A stretch of 18,090 nucleotides of DNA from an uncultured Eubacteriales bacterium (GCA_934378145.1 CAKXXW010000034.1:1-18090); one strand, 5' to 3'; positions 1-7,419 are shown, counted from the stretch's first letter. Made by a program: numbers and translations. Notes: a model not told the origin generated them from the letters alone.

Positions 1-25
1 TTCGTAGAGTTAGTAACTCTGCGAA
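1..25. repeat. Inverted repeat / hairpin at window edge
   Basis: The arms at 1-12 and 14-25 pair around a single central base at 13. The inner AGAGTTA/TAACTCT part is perfect, and one T-G position would be a wobble in RNA. It sits directly upstream of the terminator at 24-50, so it is probably the 3' end of a transcript from beyond the left edge. I could not match it to a known RNA. Confidence 0.5.
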
Positions 26-50
26 AACCTCGCTGTCGCGAGGTTTTTTT
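24..50 (+). terminator. Rho-independent terminator of an upstream gene
   Basis: AAAACCTCGC (24-33) and GCGAGGTTTT (38-47) form a perfect 10-bp stem with a four-base loop, followed by a run of T to position 50. It ends transcription entering from the left and isolates the promoter that begins at 58. Confidence 0.85.
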
Positions 51-57
51 CGTTCTA

Positions 58-87
58 TTGACAACGCTCTCGGATTCGGTGTATAAT
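58..87 (+). promoter_or_regulatory. Promoter of the serine dehydratase operon
   Basis: A perfect -35 box TTGACA (58-63) and a perfect -10 box TATAAT (82-87) are separated by 18 bp. The start of transcription is expected near 94, giving a leader of about 70 nt. The leader can fold a GC-rich hairpin (102-106 with 128-132, and inside it 111-115 with 122-126) upstream of the ribosome binding site. Confidence 0.85.
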
Positions 88-164
88 AAGATATGAAAAA
101 AGCGCCCTTCGCCGCGCGTTGGCGGCAGGCGCGGAATCTTTTCCTTACCCGAAAGGATACGGCA

Positions 165-1364
165 ATGCAATCTCTCAAGGAATTATACAAGATCGGCAGG
201 GGTCCGTCAAGCTCCCACACGATAGGGCCTCAGCGGATCGCGGAATACGCGCTCGAAAAATTCGGCAGGCGCCGCTATCGGGTCATCCTCTACGGCTCGC
301 TCGCCCTCACGGGTCATGGTCACGGCACCGACCGCGTCCTTCGCAAAGTCCTCGGGGATCGCACCGAGATAATCTTCGACAGGGACAGGGACACCGCCGA
401 TCTTCCGCACCCGAACTACCTTGAAATATACTCGCTCGACGGCACCGAGGCGAAAAAGCTCATCTGCGCCGAGAGCGTCGGCGGCGGAAGCGTCATAGTC
501 AACGGCAAGAACATCTTCGCATCGGAGGAGATCTACCCCGAGAAAGACTTCTGCGCCGTCGAGGGCTTCTGCCGCGCGCACGGGCTTTCCCTGCCCGACT
601 ATGTGATGCACTACGAGCCCGACATCTATCCCTACCTCGGTAAGATATGGGAGGCTATGAAGGAATCGGTGGAACGAGGACTCGAACACTCGGGGACGCT
701 TCCCGGCGGGCTGATGCTCGAGAGAAAGGCGCGGGCGCTCTACCTCGAAAACCCCGAAAACGAGCCTTCGCTGATGCACGAAAACCGCCTTGTCTCGGCT
801 TACGCGCTCGCGGTCGCCGAGGAAAATGCCGACAACGGAACCGTCGTCACCGCTCCGACCTGCGGCGCGGCGGGCGTCCTTCCGGCAGTCCTTTACTATA
901 TGTATTCCGACTGCGGAATCGACGAGGGCAGGATCCTTGACGCGCTCGCCGTCGCGGGCGTTATCGGCAACACGGTGAAGCAGAACGCCTCGATCAGCGG
1001 TGCCGAATGCGGATGCCAGGCCGAGATCGGCGTCGCCTGCTCGATGGCTGCCGCGGCTCTCGCGCAGATATACCGCCTTGACACAGGCGGCATCGAATGT
1101 TCCGCTGAGATCGCGCTCGAGCATAACCTCGGGCTGACCTGTGACCCCGTTCTCGGGCTTGTACAGATACCCTGCATCGAGAGAAATGCCATGGCGGGCA
1201 TCAAGGCTTTCAACGCCGTAATGCTCGCACGCTCGCTCGAAAGCAAGCACAAGGTCTCCTTTGACCAGATAGTCGAGGTCATGTACCTCACCGGCAAGGA
1301 TATGAAGGCAGGCTACCGCGAGACCTCGACCGGAGGACTTGCGAAGATCTACGGCGCAAAATGA
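165..1364 (+). CDS. sdaA: L-serine dehydratase (ammonia-lyase), iron-sulfur dependent, single chain
   Basis: This enzyme deaminates L-serine to pyruvate and ammonia in the cytoplasm. The 399-residue protein has the N-terminal beta-type domain with PSSSHTIGP at residues 14-22, then the catalytic alpha domain with TAPTCGAAGVLPA near 229 and SGAECGCQAEIG near 278. Cysteines near 284, 326 (LGLTCDPV) and 337 (QIPCIERN) are the expected ligands of the oxygen-labile 4Fe-4S cluster. An in-frame ATG at 93 is rejected because it lies at or before the predicted transcription start. The ATG at 165 has a GAAAGGA site seven bases upstream and gives the family's usual N-terminus. It is the first gene of an operon with the FAD oxidoreductase 13 bp downstream. 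The domains beta and alpha are fused, as in many anaerobes, while other Clostridia split them into sdaAB and sdaAA. The family assignment is firm. Confidence 0.95.
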   Translation: MQSLKELYKIGRGPSSSHTIGPQRIAEYALEKFGRRRYRVILYGSLALTGHGHGTDRVLRKVLGDRTEIIFDRDRDTADLPHPNYLEIYSLDGTEAKKLICAESVGGGSVIVNGKNIFASEEIYPEKDFCAVEGFCRAHGLSLPDYVMHYEPDIYPYLGKIWEAMKESVERGLEHSGTLPGGLMLERKARALYLENPENEPSLMHENRLVSAYALAVAEENADNGTVVTAPTCGAAGVLPAVLYYMYSDCGIDEGRILDALAVAGVIGNTVKQNASISGAECGCQAEIGVACSMAAAALAQIYRLDTGGIECSAEIALEHNLGLTCDPVLGLVQIPCIERNAMAGIKAFNAVMLARSLESKHKVSFDQIVEVMYLTGKDMKAGYRETSTGGLAKIYGAK

Positions 1365-1377
1365 AAGGGGCGGAAAT

Positions 1378-2589
1378 ATGATAAAAGAACCCGCAAGATA
1401 TATTGAACTCAAGGACTCCTACGATGTGATCGTCGCGGGAGGAGGCATCGCCGGCATCTCCGCCGCACTTGCCGCAAAAAGGCAGGGGCGACGGGTGCTT
1501 CTCATCGAGCGAGAATTTATGCTCGGCGGGCTTGCGACCCTCGGACTCGTCACGATATACCTCCCGCTCTGCGACGGAATGGGACGGCGCGTGATCTACG
1601 GGATCGGCGAGGAGCTTATGCGCCTCTCCTTCTCGCACGGCGCGGAAAAGCCGCTCTCACCGGCATGGCAAAAACAGCTTGAGGGCGCCGATGTGCCGAC
1701 GGAGGAGCTGCTCTCCCCGCGCTGCCGCTGCCGCTACAATGCCTCGCTTTTCGCGCTCCTTGCGGAGGAAAAGCTGCTCTCGGAAGGTGTTGAGATACTC
1801 TACGGCTCCTCTGTCGTCGGTGCTGTCGTAAAGCGGCGGAAGATAACCGCCCTTATCGTCGAAAACAAGTCGGGAAGGTATGCGCTCGGCGCGCGTTCGG
1901 TCGTCGACGCCACGGGAGATGCCGATGTGGCAAGGATCTGCGGGGCAAAGACCGAAGCCTTCGGTCAGGGAAATGTCCTCGCGGGCTGGTATTATCACGG
2001 CTCGGAGGAAAATGCAAACGAGCTTAAGATCCTCGGTGCGAGCGACACGCCCGACGACGAAAAGAGCGAGGCGGAAAAGGAAAACGACACGCGCAGGCGC
2101 TTTTCGGGACTTGATGCAGACGAGATAAGCGAACAGGTATGCCTGTCCCACGCCGCGGCGCTCGGACATTTTCTGAAAAACGGCGACCTTTCGCAAACTC
2201 ACACGCTCAACTCGGTCGCGACCATCCCTCAGATAAGGATGACGCGGCGGATAGTCGGGAGAGAGACCCTCGACACCGGGGCGCCTCACGCCGAAAGGAG
2301 CGACAGCGTCGGACTCTTCCCCGACTGGCGGAAAAAGGGTCCGGTCTACGAGCTGCCCTTCGGAGCGATCTGCTCGGAAAATATAAGGAACCTTGCCGCC
2401 GCGGGCAGGAACATCTCAACGACCGACCGGATGTGGGACATCACGAGAGTCATTCCGGTCTGCGCCGTCAGCGGCGAAGCCGCGGGTATCGCCGCGGCGA
2501 TGAGCGACGATCTCGGCAGACTTTCGGTGAAAAAACTTCAGACCGCACTCCGCAAAAACGGTGTAAGGCTGCACGAAAAGGAACTCTGA
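1378..2589 (+). CDS. FAD-dependent oxidoreductase (FAD_oxidored-type)
   Basis: A cytoplasmic flavoprotein of 403 residues and unknown substrate. The N-terminus carries the dinucleotide-binding fold YDVIVAGGGIAGISAA with G21-x-G23-x-x-G26, followed by an acidic residue at the end of the second strand (VLLIERE) and GGLATLG. A central DATGDADVAR and a C-terminal LAAAGRNIST...AVSGEAAGIAAA complete the FAD-binding pattern of the family containing Pfam FAD_oxidored proteins. No transmembrane segment or signal peptide is seen. The ATG at 1378 follows an AAAGGGG site by seven bases; an earlier in-frame ATG at 1339 lies inside the serine dehydratase gene. Tight spacing and a shared promoter imply co-expression with serine dehydratase, but nothing in the sequence names its substrate. 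Confidence 0.85.
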   Translation: MIKEPARYIELKDSYDVIVAGGGIAGISAALAAKRQGRRVLLIEREFMLGGLATLGLVTIYLPLCDGMGRRVIYGIGEELMRLSFSHGAEKPLSPAWQKQLEGADVPTEELLSPRCRCRYNASLFALLAEEKLLSEGVEILYGSSVVGAVVKRRKITALIVENKSGRYALGARSVVDATGDADVARICGAKTEAFGQGNVLAGWYYHGSEENANELKILGASDTPDDEKSEAEKENDTRRRFSGLDADEISEQVCLSHAAALGHFLKNGDLSQTHTLNSVATIPQIRMTRRIVGRETLDTGAPHAERSDSVGLFPDWRKKGPVYELPFGAICSENIRNLAAAGRNISTTDRMWDITRVIPVCAVSGEAAGIAAAMSDDLGRLSVKKLQTALRKNGVRLHEKEL

Positions 2590-2601
2590 AAATATATCGG
2601 C

Positions 2602-2633
2602 AAGCCCGCGATAAACTGCGGGCTTCCTTTTTT
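2602..2633 (+). terminator. Terminator of the serine dehydratase operon
   Basis: AAGCCCGC (2602-2609) pairs with GCGGGCTT (2618-2625), followed by CC and six T. The T tract overlaps the stop codon of the converging gene on the minus strand. On the minus strand no good T tract follows, so it probably works mainly for the plus-strand operon. Confidence 0.85.
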
Positions 2634-3726
2634 ATCCGCCGTCCGGTACTTTCTTCTCGCCGTCGGCGCTTTTCAGGAGCGCGAATATCAGCGATGCGAA
2701 AGCCGGAAAGGCTATCATTCCGAGAAAGCCCGCGAGCCTGAAGCCTGCGAACATCGAAAAAAGCGAAACGAGCGTCGGAAGCCCGAGGCTCGAGCCTACG
2801 ATCTTCGGCTCTGCGAGCTGACGGATGACGGTTATCACTCCCCAGAGGATGATAAGCCCCGTGCCGAGTCCGAAGTTTTTCTGAAAAAGGCAGACGGCAG
2901 CCCACGGGATAAGCACCGTGCCGGCTCCGAGCAACGGCAGAATATCTATCGCCGCTATCACGAGGGCGATCAGAAATGCGTACTCCACCCGAAGTATAAG
3001 GAGCCCGACGAGCAGCTCACAGAAGGTCATAACCATTATGAGAAGATAAGCTCTCGCCCAGCCGCGAAAGGCTCTCGCAATATGCGACGCGATGCCCTTT
3101 ACCCTTTTCCGGATACCATCGGGCAGAAGCTCCGCGACCTTCCCGGCGCCTCCCGCCGAAAAGCAGAAGCCCGCCACGACCGTCACTCCGAGACTCAGCA
3201 TCACGGTCGGGACCTTCGACACAGCCTGCGTCAGGATCCCCGGCAGCCTTCCGGGAAGGGACGAGGCGAGCGAGCCGAGCGCACCCGCAACGGTTTCGCG
3301 TATCATACGGCGCAGCTCGCCGTTCTCCTCCGAGCCTATTATCCCGCCGACAACGGGAAGCGAGGACAGAAAGCCCACGATGCGGTCGGCAAGGTCGGAA
3401 AGGATATCCTCCGCCCGCCCGACGATGAGCGGAAACCCTTTTGCAAGTCCCGCAAGCTCGGAAAGAAGCGCGTCCGCCGCGAGGAAGAGTCCCGCGACGA
3501 GAAATATCAGCATAAAAGCCGCGACGAAGCCTCCCGTAACGCGCCTCGGAAGTCGGGTGCGTGCCGCGAGGAAATCCGCCGCAGGTGCGACCGCGCAGCC
3601 GATGCCCCACGCGATAATGAACGGCAGGGCTATCGGCAGCGCATATTTTATTATAAGGTATCCGCCTCCGACGGCACCCGCCGCGCAGATGACATAAGAG
3701 GCGTACCGTTCGGCTTTCCCCGCCAT
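2632..3726 (-). CDS. ytvI: AI-2E family transporter, YtvI-like membrane protein
   Basis: A polytopic inner-membrane protein of 364 residues. Hydrophobic segments lie near residues 8-50, 63-90 and 170-195, and a dense cluster runs from about 225 to 350. The C-terminal part LAEPKIVGSSLGLPTLVSLF, followed by MFAGFRLAGFLGMIAFP, is the signature of the AI-2E (UPF0118) family and is closest, from memory, to the sporulation protein YtvI of Firmicutes. Family members export small molecules or ions; the true substrate of YtvI is not established. The start at 3726 has AAGGGGAGG with a seven-base spacer. The gene may be read from its own weak promoter or with the HAD gene 74 bp upstream. Family membership is firm, the YtvI assignment moderate. 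Confidence 0.85.
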   Translation of the reverse strand: MAGKAERYASYVICAAGAVGGGYLIIKYALPIALPFIIAWGIGCAVAPAADFLAARTRLPRRVTGGFVAAFMLIFLVAGLFLAADALLSELAGLAKGFPLIVGRAEDILSDLADRIVGFLSSLPVVGGIIGSEENGELRRMIRETVAGALGSLASSLPGRLPGILTQAVSKVPTVMLSLGVTVVAGFCFSAGGAGKVAELLPDGIRKRVKGIASHIARAFRGWARAYLLIMVMTFCELLVGLLILRVEYAFLIALVIAAIDILPLLGAGTVLIPWAAVCLFQKNFGLGTGLIILWGVITVIRQLAEPKIVGSSLGLPTLVSLFSMFAGFRLAGFLGMIAFPAFASLIFALLKSADGEKKVPDGG

Positions 3727-3753
3727 TTTTCCGCCTCCCCTTCCGCATAATAC

Positions 3754-3782
3754 ATTATATTATTATGTAGGGGAAGCCGAAA
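3754..3782 (-). promoter_or_regulatory. Possible promoter of the YtvI-like gene
   Basis: On the minus strand a perfect TATAAT lies at 3759-3754, about 28 bp before the start codon. The -35 region at 3782-3777 reads TTTCGG and is poor. The stretch is very AT-rich compared with its surroundings. Confidence 0.4.
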
Positions 3783-3800
3783 AATGCGCGCACGGGTGTC

Positions 3801-4472
3801 TTATTTCAGCTCTTCGAGCGCCGGAATTATATCTTCGGGGGTATAAAAGTAAGCGTCGCAGGCTGCCTTTGTCTCTTCGATCTTTTTTTCCTTTGAACGG
3901 TCAAAGACTCCGAAGGCGGACATTCCGGCTTCTCTTGCCGCCGCAAGCGCCGTACTTTTATCATCTATGAGCAGCGCCTCCGCCGGTGTGACGCCGTACC
4001 TTTCGCATATCTCAAGGTAGACCGCGGGCGATTCTTTGCGCTTCGGGTTGTCGACGACAGAGATGACCTCCCGGATGCAGTCGGCAAAGCCGTAATGCTC
4101 TGTCGCCGCCTCCACATCCTTTCCGCGCGAGGCAGTGACGATGACCGCCGCGATCCCAAGCTCATGTGTGCGCCGGACAAGCTCCGCCGCGCCCTTTTTG
4201 AGCTTCACGGAGGTCAGATAGAGCTTTGCCATATTATCAAACGCCCAGCTCTTCCTTTCGGCAAGCGTCATACCGATCCTGTCGGCGTTCTCCTTATCAA
4301 GGTCGATCATTTTGAGTCCGGCTGTGAACATGAGTTTATCGTAATCCTCGAAGAAACATTCGGGGATCTCGATGCCCTTTTCGCAGAGGAGCCTTATCGC
4401 CGACTGCCTCCAATAGCCCTCGGAATCGACGAGCGTTCCGTCAAAGTCAAACATAACGAGTCTTTTTTTCAT
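3801..4472 (-). CDS. HAD-superfamily phosphatase (phosphoglycolate phosphatase/beta-phosphoglucomutase-like)
   Basis: A 223-residue cytoplasmic hydrolase. HAD motif I is MFDFDGTLVDSEG with the nucleophile D9 and acid/base D11. A helical cap follows (about residues 18-85). Motif II is VIVTASRG (T113/S115), the motif III lysine is near 147 (RKESPAVYLE), and motif IV is LLIDDKSTAL (D170, D171). All catalytic residues are present, so it is probably an active phosphatase, but the substrate cannot be read from sequence. The start is uncertain: the ATG at 4472 has no clear ribosome binding site, and a second in-frame ATG at 4454 just before motif I is possible but equally poor. The upstream gap to the ABC exporter contains repeat copy A, so whether it shares that transcript is open. 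Confidence 0.88.
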   Translation of the reverse strand: MKKRLVMFDFDGTLVDSEGYWRQSAIRLLCEKGIEIPECFFEDYDKLMFTAGLKMIDLDKENADRIGMTLAERKSWAFDNMAKLYLTSVKLKKGAAELVRRTHELGIAAVIVTASRGKDVEAATEHYGFADCIREVISVVDNPKRKESPAVYLEICERYGVTPAEALLIDDKSTALAAAREAGMSAFGVFDRSKEKKIEETKAACDAYFYTPEDIIPALEELK

Positions 4473-4493
4473 AAGTATATTTAAAAAACCTTG

Positions 4494-4513
4494 GCTTTCG
4501 CGTCGGCGAAAGC
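4494..4513. repeat. Perfect hairpin upstream of the HAD gene
   Basis: GCTTTCGC (4494-4501) and GCGAAAGC (4506-4513) form an 8-bp stem with a four-base loop. On the minus strand a run of six T follows at 4488-4483 after a five-base spacer, so it could be a weak terminator of the ABC transcript or a leader structure of the HAD gene. Confidence 0.5.
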
Positions 4514-4529
4514 TTCCTTTCTTTTCTCA

Positions 4530-4756
4530 TACAGGTCGTTCACCATCAAAAATTTAACGGCGCTTTTTCTTTTGCCTTTAGCAGGCACAAAAGAAAAAGC
4601 TAAGCAAAAAGAAAATGCCGTTGAGGGGAGTTTCGCCCTCTGCGGAGGGCGACCAACGCCACACGGCGTTGGATCCGTGCCGCCTTTTTAGAAAAAGGCG
4701 GGCGAAAAACTTTCACAAATGCTTCGGGTGAAGACCTCACCTTTCGGTGCGTGATC
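4530..4756 (+). repeat. Interspersed repeat, copy A
   Basis: First of three copies of a modular repeat. It begins with TACAGGTCGTTC and reaches the 64-bp core at 4559-4622, which is identical to copy C. The core contains a perfect 13-bp stem, GCTTTTTCTTTTG (4562-4574) with CAAAAGAAAAAGC (4588-4600). AACGGC (4557-4562) and GCCGTT (4617-4622) can pair outside it, though they compete for one base. After the core come hairpins at 4634-4651, 4653-4672 and 4681-4700, then GCTTCGGGTGAAGACCTC shared with copy C. Its right end overlaps the last codons of the minus-strand ABC exporter. It lies between two minus-strand genes and may influence mRNA ends there. No protein gene is supported in this stretch. 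Confidence 0.85.
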
Positions 4757-6758
4757 TGCGATTAATGGGTGCAGGCACCGCCTGCCTGTGGGTGCGCGGC
4801 TCGCCTTCGGCTGCCGCAGGCTTTGCCTCGGTCACCTGTCCGTCCCAATAGCGCTTCGCCTGCGTCGAGAAAAGCTCGTAGTACTTCCCTCTCTTCTCCA
4901 TCAGCGTCCGGTGATCGCCCGATTCTACGACCTCTCCGTATTCAAGTACCACAATGAGCGAGGCGACCGTCGCGCTCGACAGCCTGTGTGAGACGAATAT
5001 CGTCGTTTTGTCCTCTCTCAGCCTGTCAAACTGATTGAATATCTCCTGCTCCGCCATCGGGTCGAGCGCCGCCGTCGGCTCGTCAAGAATAAGTACATCC
5101 GAATTGCCGTAAAACGCCCTCGCGATCGCGAGCTTCTGCCACTGACCGCCCGAAAGCTCCAGCCCCTGCGCCTCAAATATCCTCATCAGAGGCGTGTCGT
5201 AGCCCTGCGTCAGCTTCTCTATATACTCGTCAGCACCGCTCTGACGCGCGGCTTCCTTTATCTCCTCCATATCGAGCTTCTTCTCTATATCGCCGAAATG
5301 GATGTTCTCGGTCACGGTAAAGGCATACTTCCCGAAATCCTGGAAGATTATCCCGAACATCGAATAGAGATCCTGCACATCATATTCGCGCAGATCCTTC
5401 CCGTCAAGCAGGATAACTCCCTCGGTCGGGTCATAAAGCCTTGTCAGGAGCTTTATCAGCGTGGTCTTGCCCGCACCGTTAAGTCCGACAAGCACGACCG
5501 TCTCGCCGGGTCTGAAGGTAAGGTTTATATTCTTCAGCACATCGCGCTCGGTCCCGGGATAGCGGAAGCTGACATTCTTAAACTCTATCGTATGCGAGGT
5601 GTTGTGCATCACGCGCTCGGGCTTTTCGGGATTTTTCGGCAGGATGGTCTGCTTTTCCTTCATGAACGAAATGAGGTTGTCGATAAACAGGGTACCCTCG
5701 TATATATTCGCCGAGATACCGATAAGGCTCGTCACAGCCGAGGCGATCGAGCCTATCGCACCGGTATAGAATGTATAGTCGCCGAGCTTTATCGCGCCCG
5801 AGAAAACATTCATAGCTATTATAACATAAAAGAAGCAGTTTGTCGCCGCCGAAATAAGAACTACCGCGATATGCCAGAAGCTCTCGTGAAGTATCAGCTT
5901 CCGCAGTCCCGCGTAGTAGTGCGCGAAGGAATCCTTATACTTACCGATAAAGGTATCGGCAAGCCCGAACATCCTTACCTCCTTCGCAAGGTCTTTGTTC
6001 ACCGCAAGTCCCGAATAGTAGTTCATCTGTCTGCGGTCCTTCGAGCGGTTGCGGATATAGTTGAAGTTCTTCCTTCTGTAAACGAAATTGATTATCGCCG
6101 ACGGGATCGACACCGTGACGATGATAAGCGTCGCCCACCACATCCCGGGAGCCGTCGCAAGTATCACTATATAACCGACAAGCTCTATCGTCGTGCTTAT
6201 TATATTGAAGGTCGCATTGATTATCGAGATCGGGCGGTTGCCGACCTCGCGGTTCGCGTTCTCGAGCTTCTCATAAAAGCCCGGCATATCGAAGGAGGCA
6301 AGGTCGAGCTGCTTTGCCTTATCCATAATGCGCAGTCTCGTCTCCATAACCACTTTCTCGCCCGCGATCCTTGCGACCGACGAGCTGAGAGTAGAGACTA
6401 TGCGATTAAGTATCCGGCAGGCAAAAAGAGTCAGAAGCAGCGCCATGACCGCCGTCGCGGCAAAGCCCGCAAAGCCCTGCGATGCGCTCCCCGTGCCGTA
6501 AATATCCTGAAGATTATTTATGATATTCTTCGATATCGATGAAAGCACGACCGGCATGACACCCTGAAATATCGCTATCAGCGACATAACTATGAGTATC
6601 CACGGTCCGGTCTTCCAGACAAGCCCGAAAATGTAAAAATAGCGGAAGAAGAAACCTCCGAGAAGCTCCTTCAGGTATCTCGGCAGGTCGCGAATCCCCT
6701 TCGGCGGTGCTACCCGCTCATAATCGTATCTCTGCGGCATGAAGCCACCCGATCCCAT
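4737..6758 (-). CDS. ABC exporter, fused permease and ATPase (multidrug/lipid type)
   Basis: A 673-residue type I half-exporter in the cytoplasmic membrane that presumably dimerises. The membrane domain occupies about residues 35-350, with hydrophobic segments near 52-75, 97-115, 188-205, 208-228, 297-318 and 330-350. The ATPase has Walker A GLNGAGKT (425-432), Q-loop IIFQDFG near 472, signature LSGGQ (535-539), Walker B VLILDEP (555-561) and the switch histidine H591. All catalytic residues are present. The start at 6758 has AAGGAGG with a seven-base spacer. It lies 65 bp after the MarR gene and is probably co-transcribed with it, which suggests a regulated drug or metabolite efflux pump; this is an inference. 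The last 30 residues are low-complexity and Pro/Arg-rich, and are partly encoded in repeat copy A. Confidence 0.93.
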   Translation of the reverse strand: MGSGGFMPQRYDYERVAPPKGIRDLPRYLKELLGGFFFRYFYIFGLVWKTGPWILIVMSLIAIFQGVMPVVLSSISKNIINNLQDIYGTGSASQGFAGFAATAVMALLLTLFACRILNRIVSTLSSSVARIAGEKVVMETRLRIMDKAKQLDLASFDMPGFYEKLENANREVGNRPISIINATFNIISTTIELVGYIVILATAPGMWWATLIIVTVSIPSAIINFVYRRKNFNYIRNRSKDRRQMNYYSGLAVNKDLAKEVRMFGLADTFIGKYKDSFAHYYAGLRKLILHESFWHIAVVLISAATNCFFYVIIAMNVFSGAIKLGDYTFYTGAIGSIASAVTSLIGISANIYEGTLFIDNLISFMKEKQTILPKNPEKPERVMHNTSHTIEFKNVSFRYPGTERDVLKNINLTFRPGETVVLVGLNGAGKTTLIKLLTRLYDPTEGVILLDGKDLREYDVQDLYSMFGIIFQDFGKYAFTVTENIHFGDIEKKLDMEEIKEAARQSGADEYIEKLTQGYDTPLMRIFEAQGLELSGGQWQKLAIARAFYGNSDVLILDEPTAALDPMAEQEIFNQFDRLREDKTTIFVSHRLSSATVASLIVVLEYGEVVESGDHRTLMEKRGKYYELFSTQAKRYWDGQVTEAKPAAAEGEPRTHRQAVPAPINRRSRTER

Positions 6759-6823
6759 ACGCTGTCCTCCTTAATTTTTTCGGCAAAAGCCTTGATTTAT
6801 TGCGCGGTTTATTGTATAATGTC

Positions 6824-7261
6824 TTATTCCGTCATATCGGGCAGCCTTGAGAGCAGTCCGATGAGGGTATCCTTCTCCTCCTCGGTCAGAGAGGCGAACA
6901 GTTTTTCCGCCCGCATATTGCGTATCCCCGACAGCTCACGGTTCTTTTCCCTGCCGCTTTCGGTAATGAAGACAAGGGTCCTTCTCCTGTCTCCCTCGCC
7001 CTGCCTGCGGGAAATATATCCCCGCTCCTCAAGCGAGGTAAGGGCTTCCGAGAGCGACTGCGGCCTTATCCCGAGGAGCGCGGCAAGCTCCTGCTGGCTC
7101 TTTCCGTCGTTTTCCGCGACCGTCGACAGTACATGCCCGTGTCCCGCGCCTTTTTTCGGCGGGTCGGACTGATCCTTCCGCGACCCATCGCCGCCGGATT
7201 TCCTTCTTGTAAGTGCCGCCGCGCGGCGGAGCAGAAAGAGAAGCTCTTCGTTCTTATTCAT
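6824..7261 (-). CDS. MarR-family transcriptional regulator
   Basis: A 145-residue winged-helix DNA-binding protein, expected to act as a dimer. The helix-turn-helix and wing are SQQELAALLGIRPQSLSEAL and then LEERGYISRRQGEGDRRRTLVFIT (about residues 55-98), flanked by helices used for dimerisation. An ATG at 7303 in the same frame is rejected because it lies between the -10 box and the predicted transcription start near 7301. The ATG at 7261 has AAAGGA about 11 bases upstream. A basic, Gly/Lys-rich segment near residues 20-41 is unusual for the family. The next gene is an ABC exporter, a common MarR target. Perfect inverted repeats just after and just before its promoter suggest that it controls its own operon. 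Confidence 0.92.
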   Translation of the reverse strand: MNKNEELLFLLRRAAALTRRKSGGDGSRKDQSDPPKKGAGHGHVLSTVAENDGKSQQELAALLGIRPQSLSEALTSLEERGYISRRQGEGDRRRTLVFITESGREKNRELSGIRNMRAEKLFASLTEEEKDTLIGLLSRLPDMTE

Positions 7262-7287
7262 CGGGATCACCGTCCTTTGAAAAATAA

Positions 7288-7299
7288 TAAGGTACCTTA
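7288..7299. promoter_or_regulatory. Probable operator (palindrome TAAGGTACCTTA)
   Basis: A perfect 12-bp palindrome lies at about +2 to +13 of the predicted MarR transcript, between the promoter and the start codon. This position suits autorepression by a dimeric regulator. The identity of the binding protein is inferred from position only. Confidence 0.55.
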
Positions 7300-7307
7300 G
7301 CATTTTG

Positions 7308-7337
7308 ATTATACCACGGAAAGCCCCGCCCTGTCAA
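7308..7337 (-). promoter_or_regulatory. Promoter of the MarR-ABC operon
   Basis: On the minus strand a perfect TTGACA (7337-7332) and a perfect TATAAT (7313-7308) are separated by 18 bp. Transcription should start near 7301. Confidence 0.85.
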
Positions 7338-7360
7338 TAGGCAAAATAAATTTTGCCTAT
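7337..7360. promoter_or_regulatory. Second probable operator, 11-bp inverted repeat
   Basis: ATAGGCAAAAT (7337-7347) and ATTTTGCCTAT (7350-7360) are perfect inverted arms around two bases. The site begins at the -35 box of the MarR promoter, a typical place for a repressor or activator. It also lies in the divergent region shared with aspartate kinase, though about 60 bp from that promoter. Confidence 0.55.
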
Positions 7361-7419
7361 GCAATAGGGATTTCCCCGCAAATATATTTACGCCGTCCTT
7401 CGACTTTTGCCGACCGGTA

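Noticed and set aside
207..1412. A 401-codon open frame antisense to serine dehydratase
   Set aside because: It mirrors the sense gene. Codon bias toward CTC, GAG and similar codons removes stops from the opposite strand. There is no family resemblance or ribosome binding site.
4491..4691. Small protein of 66 residues on the plus strand
   Set aside because: It is read through the structured repeat copy A, with no ribosome binding site and unrelated starts in the other copies.
5298..6542. A 414-codon open frame antisense to the ABC exporter
   Set aside because: It lies wholly inside a clear ABC exporter with intact motifs, and its translation is Arg/His-rich without any recognisable domain.
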